Part shown: positions 1 to 9,400 of the stretch, in pieces
Position numbering within the stretch: position 1 is the first letter of the stretch
Layout of the letters: each line of letters begins with the position of its first letter
Assembly (NCBI GenBank): GCA_045531205.1
Contig: JAZSDN010000026.1
Location: forward strand, 1 to 51,903
DNA: 51,903 nucleotides
DNA from: JAZNQL01 sp045531205
GTDB lineage: Bacteria; Bacillota; Clostridia; UMGS1883; UMGS1540
Reading direction: 5' to 3'
Program-made: the position numbers and the translations under genes
The notes under the pieces: generated by a model
What the model was told of the DNA's origin: nothing
The model's input: the letters and a program-made list of their open reading frames with translations, nothing else
The model's database searches: none

Positions 1-236
1 TTGTCATAGGGCGTGCTTTAGCACGTTCATTTTTACCCTTGACTAATCGCAGACGAGCATTTACAAGCTTTCGGGCGAAAATCACCGATATTTTGTGAAA
101 TTGTTATGCTAGTCTTTCATTTTTACTTTACACTACCAAAAAATTTTATATATTTATTTTAACTCATATAAAAAGGTTTTGTAATACCTTCACAGGGCTA
201 TTTATATAAAGTTGTGTCCTTTTTTTGCATTTTTAT
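1..236. other. Intergenic left edge, no gene seen
   Basis: I see no convincing coding region here. Stops occur in the frames I checked. The only structure noted is a short hairpin at 12-25 (CGTGC, loop TTTA, GCACG). It is followed by a mixed T-rich stretch, so it could be a weak terminator of a gene lying left of the window. The rest is AT-rich sequence leading to the promoter of the AraC-type gene. Confidence 0.4.
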
Positions 237-265
237 TTGCATTTTATTACAAAAAAGATTATAAT
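237..265 (+). promoter_or_regulatory. Sigma-A type promoter of the AraC-family gene
   Basis: A -35 box TTGCAT and a perfect -10 box TATAAT are separated by exactly 17 bases. Predicted transcription start is near 272, giving a leader of about 15-25 bases before the coding region. Confidence 0.75.
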
Positions 266-286
266 TGATATATAAGCTTTTAAGAG

Positions 287-1150
287 GTGATAAATATACT
301 TGCTTCCAAAATATACAAATTCAAAATATCAGATATGGATATTGCTGTAACAATTGATAATTCGTTTACCCCTAACCCTTCTTTACATTCTTTTGCCGAA
401 AACAATGCTGTAAAAGGGATGCATTGCCACGCCCTTCACGAATTGTTTTTTGTAAAAAATTCTTCACTTATTGTCTTAAGCGAAGACCAGAACTATGAAT
501 TCAAAAACTGCGTTGTGTGCATTCCACCAATGTTTGTTCATAACTCTATAAGGCACAATGATTTCAGGATACTTTTTTCCTACAATATCACTTCGGAAAA
601 GGCCTCTGATTTTTCGGCTTTTTTAGATTCATTCTTTTCATCAAAAAGTCCTGCCAGTGCAAATATTGATCCTTCGTTTGAAGTATATTTTCAGCAGCTT
701 TTTGACTTCATACATATTTGCGGAAGTTTGGCTGATGAGCTTGTTACTTCTCTTCTTAAACTGATATTTTTTAATATTTATAACTGCAATGCAAATATAG
801 AAAAAAAAGAAATATCTTTACCCCGCGACAGTTATCTTGTAACAATTGACAGCTTTTTAACAAATTATCAAAATAATATTAACTTAAAAACAATGGCCGA
901 GGCTTTAAATCTCAGCACAAAGCAAACCTCAAGAATTATCAAGAAAAATTACAACTGTACTCTTTCTGAACTTGTAAATTTAAAAAGACTTGGCGTAGCA
1001 AAAGCTCTGCTTGCAAAAAGCGATATGCCGATTTCTGCCATTGTTGAGCATATAAACTTTCCGTCAGAAAGTTACTTTTATCATCAGTTCAAAAAAACAT
1101 ACGGCTGTACACCGCTTAAATATCGTAAAAATAAAAAGGTAAATATGTAA
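287..1150 (+). CDS. AraC-family transcriptional regulator
   Basis: A regulator of 287 residues at most. The N-terminal part (about 20-130) looks like a small cupin-type effector domain, with a His-rich stretch MHCHALHELFFV followed by a strand-rich region. The C-terminal 100 residues (about 185-280) hold the two helix-turn-helix motifs of the AraC family, seen in LKTMAEALNLSTKQTSRIIKK and the recognition tail SESYFYHQFKKTYGCTPLKYR. The effector and targets are unknown. The gene has its own promoter and a strong terminator, and faces the surface-protein cluster convergently. The start is uncertain. GTG at 287 lies inside the best ribosome-binding site (AAGAGGTGAT), no standard in-frame start follows at normal spacing, and the first ATG (335) has no clear site. 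Family assignment is secure; function is not. Confidence 0.85.
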   Translation: MINILASKIYKFKISDMDIAVTIDNSFTPNPSLHSFAENNAVKGMHCHALHELFFVKNSSLIVLSEDQNYEFKNCVVCIPPMFVHNSIRHNDFRILFSYNITSEKASDFSAFLDSFFSSKSPASANIDPSFEVYFQQLFDFIHICGSLADELVTSLLKLIFFNIYNCNANIEKKEISLPRDSYLVTIDSFLTNYQNNINLKTMAEALNLSTKQTSRIIKKNYNCTLSELVNLKRLGVAKALLAKSDMPISAIVEHINFPSESYFYHQFKKTYGCTPLKYRKNKKVNM

Positions 1151-1162
1151 AAATATCCCCAT

Positions 1163-1204
1163 AAAAAAAGAACTGTAAAAAATTATTTTTTACAGTTCTT
1201 TTTT
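1163..1204. terminator. Bidirectional intrinsic terminator
   Basis: A near-perfect inverted repeat (AAAAAAAGAACTGTAAAAAA, loop TTA, then its complement) is flanked by an A run on the left and a T run on the right. It can end the AraC-type transcript on the plus strand and the surface-protein operon on the minus strand. The stop codon of the small Cys-rich gene lies 3 bases away. Confidence 0.85.
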
Positions 1205-1206
1205 GT

Positions 1207-1386
1207 TTACTTGTTTTTTAATCTGCCTAAATTTCCCTTTTTAGGTTCTTTTTCAAGTGGTTTATAAAAGTGACATTTGTTTTTCTTCCAACACCCAATG
1301 TATGAACAAACCTCTGATTTAGAATCGAGTTCATAAGTATATTTGCCCATTTTACATCTTGAGCATATTTTTTTATCCCAAAACAT
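1207..1386 (-). CDS. Small Cys-rich protein, probably zinc-binding, unknown function
   Basis: A 59-residue protein, too short for usual ORF cut-offs and out of frame with a longer but site-less ORF at the same place. It starts at ATG 1386 behind AAGGAAG with a spacing of 7 bases. It contains Cys8, Cys11, Cys27, Cys32 and Cys38 followed by His39, in the order CSRC, CSYIGC and KCHF, which suggests a small zinc finger or ribbon (inference). The tail is Lys-rich. It lies 35 bases downstream of the SLH gene and directly before the terminator, so it is likely the last gene of that transcript. I do not recognise the family. Confidence 0.55.
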   Translation of the reverse strand: MFWDKKICSRCKMGKYTYELDSKSEVCSYIGCWKKNKCHFYKPLEKEPKKGNLGRLKNK

Positions 1387-1421
1387 TTTGTCACTTCCTT
1401 AACTACAACCATGCTTGTAAG

Positions 1422-3347
1422 TTATTCTTCAAGTCTTGACCAATCCGGATTTTCCGTCAAGGCTGTCCACTTTTCGTGTTTGCCGTCAGCTTTCATTTCA
1501 TAGTTATGGCTATTTGTAGCTTCCTGTATTGCAAGATAATACCATGCGTTTACATCTGCATTGTCTATAAACTTAACCATGTCATCCGTTAAGATATCGT
1601 CAATACTTTCCGGTTGTCTGCCCAATACTCTGTTTGTAAGTGTCATCGCTTCTGCTCTTGTGATAAAATCATCAGGTCTGAATAATCCGTTATCTCCGAC
1701 AATCCATCCCAAGAAAGCAGCACGATTTATATAATCTTCAGCCCAATGGTCTGAAATATCAGTAAACATTGTCTCACCATTATATTCGCCTTTACTGAAT
1801 CTTGCTGCTATTGTTGCAAATTCTGCTCTTGTAATAAAGTCATTTGGTGCAAACTGTGTGTCGCTTCTTCCGGCTATAATTCCAATGTTTGTAAGGGTTG
1901 AAACAGCAGCATTAAACCAATCCTCTGAATTTACGTCATCAAAGGTATTTTCCTTTGAGTAATAGTCATTTCTAATCTCGTCTGTTAAGAGACGGAAGAA
2001 AATTGTTGCAACCTCTGCACGTGTAATATTTTCCTGCGGAGCTACGAGGTTGTTTTCACGACCAACAATATATGCATGGTGAACATCTGTAAGAATTGAA
2101 GGTCTGTTTCCTCCCTGTTCATCCTGTGGTGCTTCAACCCATTTTGCATAAAGGGTAATATCTTTATCAACTTTTACACTTGTCACCTTATCTGTAAGGC
2201 TTTTATCGGTATACCAACCATCGAATTTATACCCCTCTTTCGCAAATGTATATGCAGAAAGAGCAAGTGTTGTGCCACTGGCTTTTTGAATGGTGTCAAG
2301 TACAATTCCATCTGTGGTTTTAAATGATACTGTGTATTTCGTGGTTACTCCACCGCCACCACCGCTACTGCCAGTGCTTTCTTTTTTCCATTTTGCATAA
2401 ACTGTTGTATCTGCAGTTAATGTAATTGATGTTACCTTTGTTGTCAAGGAACTGTCAGAATACCATCCATCAAAGATGTATCCTGATCGTGTCGAGGTTT
2501 GAGTAAGAGTAATCAAATTTCCCTCATATCCTTTTACTGAAGGAACTGAGCTTCCGCCATTAGTGTTAAAGTGGACCAAATGCTCTTTCTTAGATTTCCA
2601 AACCGCCTCAATAGTTACATCCGCATTGACAGTAATTTTGTCACCAGGTTTTTTTATCTCACTACCATTGATTTTCCAACCATCAAAAACAACATCGTCT
2701 TTTTCAATATTATTTTCATTTAGTGAGATATCCTGACCTTTTATAACATTAAACTGCTCAAGAACAGAGTTTCCATCCTTGTAGGTTACGCTGTGTTTTT
2801 TCAAATTTGCATCGCCATCAATAATTTTAACCTCAAGGTTTTTCTTTGCAATTGATGAAACTACTCCGTCATTGTCACTTGCCTTTGGAAGTTTTGTCTC
2901 AATCATGCTAACAGTTCCGACTGATTCTTCGATAACAAGCAATTTAAAGCTTGCAATCTTTTGCTTAGATGACAGAGTTGTATCAGTGACACTGTTTACA
3001 TATACACGCATTTCTCCGTCAGAATATTCTTTTAATGCACAACTCGTTCCTGTCTTTTCAGTCTCTGCACTTTCTGTCATATAACTGAAAAAGTCTGGAT
3101 CAAAATAGATTTCATTTTGAAATGTCGATAATTCAAAATCTTCGTCAGCCTCAATAAAGAAATCAACAGTAAGAACTGTGCCGCTTGGAACTTCAATTCT
3201 ATAATTGTTTGCATCATCTGCAGCAACATAAACAAAATCATCACATTCTATATGATAAGTAAGTTCAAGTGCTGAAGCTGCAAAAACTGTGCTCATCATT
3301 GAAATCAACAAGACTACCGCCATAAGCAGGGATAATACTTTCTTCAA
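1422..3347 (-). CDS. SLH-anchored surface protein with cohesin-like domain and B-repeats
   Basis: A 641-residue exported protein. Residues 1-23 are a signal peptide (MKKVLSLLMAVVLLISMMS, then VFA). Residues about 25-175 form a cohesin-like beta-sandwich, with VPSGTVLTVDFFIEAD then a YFDPDFF strand typical of that fold. Three InlB/Flg_new-type B-repeats follow (about 190-253, 257-322 and 335-408), each ending in FDGW...AxWK, with a Gly-rich hinge between the second and third. Three SLH domains (about 430-620) carry three ITRAE motifs that bind pyruvylated secondary cell-wall polymer in this family. The start is TTG at 3347 behind AAAGGGG. It follows the giant dockerin-bearing gene, with a hairpin terminator between them. 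The cohesin call rests on pattern, not on a search. Confidence 0.85.
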   Translation of the reverse strand: MKKVLSLLMAVVLLISMMSTVFAASALELTYHIECDDFVYVAADDANNYRIEVPSGTVLTVDFFIEADEDFELSTFQNEIYFDPDFFSYMTESAETEKTGTSCALKEYSDGEMRVYVNSVTDTTLSSKQKIASFKLLVIEESVGTVSMIETKLPKASDNDGVVSSIAKKNLEVKIIDGDANLKKHSVTYKDGNSVLEQFNVIKGQDISLNENNIEKDDVVFDGWKINGSEIKKPGDKITVNADVTIEAVWKSKKEHLVHFNTNGGSSVPSVKGYEGNLITLTQTSTRSGYIFDGWYSDSSLTTKVTSITLTADTTVYAKWKKESTGSSGGGGGVTTKYTVSFKTTDGIVLDTIQKASGTTLALSAYTFAKEGYKFDGWYTDKSLTDKVTSVKVDKDITLYAKWVEAPQDEQGGNRPSILTDVHHAYIVGRENNLVAPQENITRAEVATIFFRLLTDEIRNDYYSKENTFDDVNSEDWFNAAVSTLTNIGIIAGRSDTQFAPNDFITRAEFATIAARFSKGEYNGETMFTDISDHWAEDYINRAAFLGWIVGDNGLFRPDDFITRAEAMTLTNRVLGRQPESIDDILTDDMVKFIDNADVNAWYYLAIQEATNSHNYEMKADGKHEKWTALTENPDWSRLEE

Positions 3348-3373
3348 ATTAATTCCCCTTTCTATGTATAATC

Positions 3374-3408
3374 AAGAAAAGACCTTCGCACAGAGTGGAA
3401 GGTCCTTT
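3374..3408 (-). terminator. Intergenic intrinsic terminator or attenuator
   Basis: On the minus strand AAAGGACCTTC pairs with GAAGGTCTTTT (one G-U pair) across a 10-base loop, and a T run follows. It sits between the giant surface gene and the SLH gene, so it may reduce rather than abolish read-through into the SLH gene. I see no clear separate promoter for the SLH gene. Confidence 0.65.
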
Positions 3409-3431
3409 CCTTGTGTTAAATCGTTATAAAA

Positions 3432-6400
3432 CTATTTAACAACGACTTCCTTAATCATTCCTGCATCTTCAGTATCTACAAGTTTATTGCCGTTTACATC
3501 TGCCTTAAGTAATCTTGTAATAAAGGCTTTACCTCGGTAAAGAACATTGTAAACACCATTTGTTATTGAGAAGTCTTCAACATCAAGCTCGCCTGTGTAA
3601 TTTATGTCAGAATTATAGAGAATCTTTTCAGGCTTAGCTGTTTCAGAAGCAAATTCAACATTATTTGCATACATTGCTTCATTTTCTGCTGTATCTTCAT
3701 AACCGTATTCAGCATCAACAACAATTGCATAAATGTGCTTATACTCAGTAGCGTCCTTTGTTGCTGTCATCGTTGCAAAGTCGTAATCGTAGTATTCATA
3801 AGGTGCATCGCTTACATCATACATTTCCTGACCTTTGTAAGTGAAATATGCCTTATCTACATTTGTATAAACAAGAACAAGTCTATAACCTGCAATGTAA
3901 TCTTGTTTGTAATCGTCTCCCTTGAGGAGTTTGTTGTTTACAACTTCAACCTTGAAATCTGTAGGAGCACCAATGTAAAGGTTACCTTTAACAATATCAA
4001 TTACTTCATAGTTGGGGTTAGGTGTATAATTCACAGTGATTTTATATGTTCCCATAGCTTCACCTGCTTCACGAACGTATTTCACTTCACCAAGATCGCC
4101 TTCCGCAACAAGAATTTCATTGATGTTTGAAGTAAATACAGGATCAGGCTGACCAAGTGCTTTGTTAGCATTGTTAATCCTAATTGTTATTTTCTTAGGT
4201 GTTACTTTAAGAACAACATTAAATGTATGTTCGTTGTACTTGCCTGATTCATCAGTTGCTTTGATTTCAACCATTGTCTCGCCTACATCTGTAAGACCAA
4301 CTTCAGGTATTTCCACCTTCCATTCTCCAGGGAGTTTTGTTTCATCAACTTCAACAGAATGTTTTGTACCATCATACACAAACGAATTTGTAAGTGCAGC
4401 CTTTATGTTATTGAGGTCATCAGAAGTAATTTCCTTCTTGTCAGGATTTACCTTGGTTTCATTTTCAGCATTTGCATAGTTGTCACCAGCAGTATTTGCT
4501 GTGTAAGTTACCTTTACAGGATATTCCTTACCCTCTGCAAGATCAACTTTCTTAAACTGATTCGCTATTGCTCTGCCATTGCCATCATAGGTGAACTCCG
4601 TTGCTTCAAATGTAACCTTCTGAACATCAACTTCAATAGTTACAGTACCCTTAAAGCTATTGTCAATAAGGTTTTCGATAACAGCCTTAACATTCACTGT
4701 ATCATAATCAGGATCTACATTGAACTCTGCTGTAGGAGCTAATGTTGCAGGTTTGATTGTAAGTTTTGCACTTCCTGTAACAGTTGTATAACCTGCAAGA
4801 GTTGCCTTGTAATAGTAGGTGTGTTCCCCTGCATCCTTAAATGCCGGAACCTCTGTTGTATACTTACCATTTTCTTCTGTGCTGTAAGTTACTTCAGCAC
4901 CTGTCATATTAGCTACAAATTCTTCAGCCTTTTGATACATACCATTATAATCGACTTCCTTATCAGCGATAGTTCCGCCGAATGCAAGGTCATTTGTAAT
5001 GGTAACTGTATCACCTTCCATAGCAGCAGGTGTCTTATCAAGCCAAGCTGCCATTTCATAATTGTTTACATATACATTTTCAATTGTAAATACAGAATTT
5101 ACTGTTGTTGAAGGATACTTAGCTTGGAATGTATATTTCTTGTATACTTCGCCGTCTTTCCATTCGTTGCCTTTTGTTTGTCCTTCTCCAAGAACACTGT
5201 CTACGATTGCGTAATCAACTGCATCAACTCCGCCTTGTGCTTTATATTCAACCTTTGTAGGATCATATCCAAGCTTCCATCCAGCGTTTGTGTAGTCGCC
5301 GCCAGTAACAGTAATGTATACTTCAAATTCTTCTCCTGCTTTAACAGTCTTGTCAGCATCATTTACAATAGCTGAAACCTTGAATTCAGGATAAACAACA
5401 TAGAAGTTGTTAGCTTTATCAGATGTCTTATATCCATCTACAACATATGCTGACGGATCCTGATCATAGATACCACCGTAAATTGCAAGTGTTCCTTTTG
5501 TGGCCAAAGTGTTATTCTTGCCACCGGTAAATGTACCGCCCTCAATTGTAACTGTGGAGCCTTCCTGTACATTCACTGCTGCACCACTGTCAGCAACAGT
5601 TCCTTTAGGTCCAATAAATTCACCATTCTTGATAACAACATTAGCATTACCTGATACATTAACTGCATGTACTGTTTTTCCGTCAACAGGAACAACTTTA
5701 TAAGTACCGCCGTCAATAACTGCTTCAACTTCACCATCAATTCTTACCGCATGACGTGCAGATTCAATATTCACATTGGCAAGATTAAGTTTACCGCTGT
5801 TTATCTCAATAGCAGACTGACTATTGTCAGTATTTTTAATCCAACCATTCTTAACAGTAATATCTCCGTTAGATGGTAAAATAGCACCGTTAACTGTATG
5901 TCCGTTCAAATCAACAACTACATTTTTATTAATTGTAACATTCTGAACAGTTTTAATATCTGCAACCAAAGTGATTATATCACCATCATTAGCTGCATCA
6001 ATTGCTTCCTGCAAACTGTAATAATGATTTTCACCGACTTTAGCAACCTTTTGAACCTTATAAGCACCGTCTTCGTATACAACGCTATATATTTCATTGG
6101 TTGATGTTACTGTAAGACCTTCGCAAGCTTTAAGAACCGCATCAGAATCAGCGAGTTTAAGGATTGCGTAATCACTTGTTGTAACTGTACCTGTACCGAA
6201 GTTGTTTTCACCTACAAACATGAAGGTATCCGTCTTAGCAGCGGATCTTTCCCAAAGATATAAGGAATTTGTAGCATCAATATTACAGTTCTTAATGGTA
6301 TAAGTCTTTGGTCCGTAGTTAGAGTCCATAATACCATATAATGTGTCTGTAATTGTCACATCTTCAAAAACAACATTGTTGCTGTAGTCAATCTTAAAGC

Positions 6401-9400
6401 CGTAGTTAACGCCGCTGATCTCAACATTTTTCACAGAAATAGTATTGTTTGATTTGGGCACTTGCAAGAATCCATAGCCGTAATCCTTTGCAGTACAGTC
6501 TTCAATAACGATCGCACCTGTAAGACGAAGGTTGACTGCATAATCGCCAGCATTCTGGCCATCAAAATCACAGCCTTTGATTGTGATGTTTGCACCATTT
6601 TTTGTGTTATTACCCTTAACAATATTACCGCCAACAAAATTCAAGTTCTGAACAGTAATGTTCGATGCATTAAGTGCCATTGTGCCAGTATACTGCTTAT
6701 CTGCACCATCAATTGTAAGGTTCTTGTTAATTGTTACATTTTCCTTTATATTAGCAATAAGTTTGATGGTGTCATTTGCCTGTGCTGTTTTGATAGCTTC
6801 TGTAAGTGTCGCAAATCCTGTCTCCCCTATCATAGCAACCATGCCAATAACATTCCATGTTTCATCGCCGTTGTCAACCACCATATTACCAGGTGCAACG
6901 AAGTTTGTGTTTGCTCCTTCTGCTGCATTGTTAGCAGGATTGAATTTAGTAAACTTACCGCCTTTAACTATAATGTTAGCGGAACCATCATTGTAGTTAG
7001 CATCAATACAGTTGAGAAGATAATCATAAATATTCTCATTGTAAGGCTTCACACGGAAATCGCCATCTAAGATGGTCGCTGTACCCTTAGTAACTGAAAC
7101 AGCTGTCGTTGTACCTTTGAAAGTACCATTCTCGATTGTCAAGTTACCGGCAACTGAGCCATCTGATGAACCAACGATAAAGCAGTAACCATCCCCATGA
7201 TTTGCACTATCAATCATTCCGTTTCCAGTGATTGTAACGTCAGCTAACACACGGATGATAGGATTAACACCTGTTACACCATACAGGTTTTTACCATTTA
7301 GATCAAGTATTATATTTGTATCAATTGCAATGGTTGCACTTGGTCTATGGCTTGCGAGGACTTTTACTACAGGAGCTGTATTATCATCAGCAAGAGTTGC
7401 CGGAGTAGCTTTTATTTTTTCAATTACTTCCGCAAAAGTCTTGTATGCAACGCCATTGTACTCATAGAGTTCCTGTGTAAGACCGTAAGTTCCTGTTTCT
7501 TCATTGTAGACAAGACCACTATCAGGAGTAAGCCATTGAGTTACATCCTGTGTGAATGTACCTCCATTAATTACTGTATTTGAATTACCGTTAACATCGG
7601 CATTTGTATTGCCAAGAGAAGAAATGTTTTCTCCTACATAGCCACCGTTAATTTCAACTTTAATACTGGAAGGAACATCAACACCACCATAGGAGATACC
7701 TGTGTTATGGCAAATTTCACCGTCATTCATTACAAATGTACTTGTGCTATGACCGTAGATAGGAGCACAACGGCCATTAGCTGTACCAGAAATACCAGTG
7801 TTGCTACAAATCTTACCGCCGTTCATTTCCATCGAACCTTTATACAGCATAACAACAGTACCATTTGTATTAATAGAGTTATTATTGGAAATTTCACCGC
7901 CATTCATTATGAGCATACCGCTGTCGTTTCTGCATACACCGCCATTCTTTCCTGCGAATGTGTCAGTAATAAGTGTGCCTTCATTAATTGTCCATACTGC
8001 ATTTGTGGAAATATGTGCAACAGAGTTTGCGCCGCCTGTTACAATGTGCTTAACAGTTGCGCCAGTCATAGTAAGTGAAGCGTTTGCATCAACTTGGAAC
8101 ACACCATAATCACCATTGTTACTGGATTTGTCGCTATAGTTATTCTGAATAGTTACATCGTTTGCAACCACAGAACCAGTAACCTTGAACATAGGAGCTG
8201 TAGCATTAGGAGCACCTTCTTCAGAAGTAATAAGGTCAGCCCATGTTACTCCCGAAACTTCAAGATTAAGTGCTTTATTGTAAAGTTCTTCATTAAGTGT
8301 CCATTCATTTGCACCGTCAATAACGAGACCACCGTCAAGTGTGAGAGTTGCTCCTTCACTAACTGCAAAGAGTGTACCTGTGTATTCATCAGCTCTTGTG
8401 ATTGTATGCTCACCACTGATTGTTACGTCGCTACTAATGGTGAATTTTTCTCCAATTTCCACATCGCAAAGAAGAACAACAACTGCTCCGTCTTCAATTT
8501 CATTTGCAGCTTCCATTGCCTCTGATAAAGATGTATATTCCTCATCTCCAACTTTTGCAACTACACTAACAACACCCCAGCTACCATCAGCGTTTTTTTC
8601 AACTTTAAAGCCTTCACCGAATTCTATTTCACTATCAGTCGGATTATGTTTAAATACACCTCCGTTGATTGTGATTATCTGCTTCTGATAACCATTCTGT
8701 TTGTTAAAATAACGATATCCTTCGTTTGATATAGTTGTTTGTTCGAAGTAACCACCATTGATTGTCAATGTTGTTGGAATGTCGGGATTTGAGTTACTTG
8801 TATAGAACATTGTGTGGGCCTGGTCGGAAATAAAGTTACCTGATTCAATTGTTGCAGAACCCGCACTTGTTACCCAAAGGATACGAGGACCTTCATATCC
8901 CTGAATAGTAGTTTTATTATAGATTGTACCTGTCTGTTCTGCACTTGAATCAAGAATGGTAAGAGTACCCTTGTTATAAATAGCGATGGAAGCAAGGCAC
9001 TCCTGTGTACTTCCTTCGTAATCGAAAGTAAGGGTTTTACCATTCAGATCCAATGTCACATACTCAGCATTGATGATAATGCTATAGTTGGAGAACATAC
9101 GCTGTTCAGCTGTGATTGTAATATCATTCAACAGTTTGATCGTTGCAGTTTCACGAGGTTGAAGAACATCCAATGCGTCATAGATAGATGTATAAGATAC
9201 TCCATTCATTTCGACAACATAAACCTCTTCCTCGTTAGCACTACCACCCTTATAAATGCCTTCATCAGTTAATCCGGCATCTTCAAGTGTTACACTTACC
9301 TCACCAGATTCAGGAGCTGTAGGCAATTCACCGTTTTCTTCGTACTCTGAGGCCCCAATAGCACACCAGATACCATCAGTGTTAGATGCTATCATAGTGT

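Noticed and set aside
1227..1412. 61-residue ORF on the minus strand after the SLH gene
   Set aside because: It has no ribosome-binding site. The other frame at 1207-1386 has a good site and a coherent Cys pattern.
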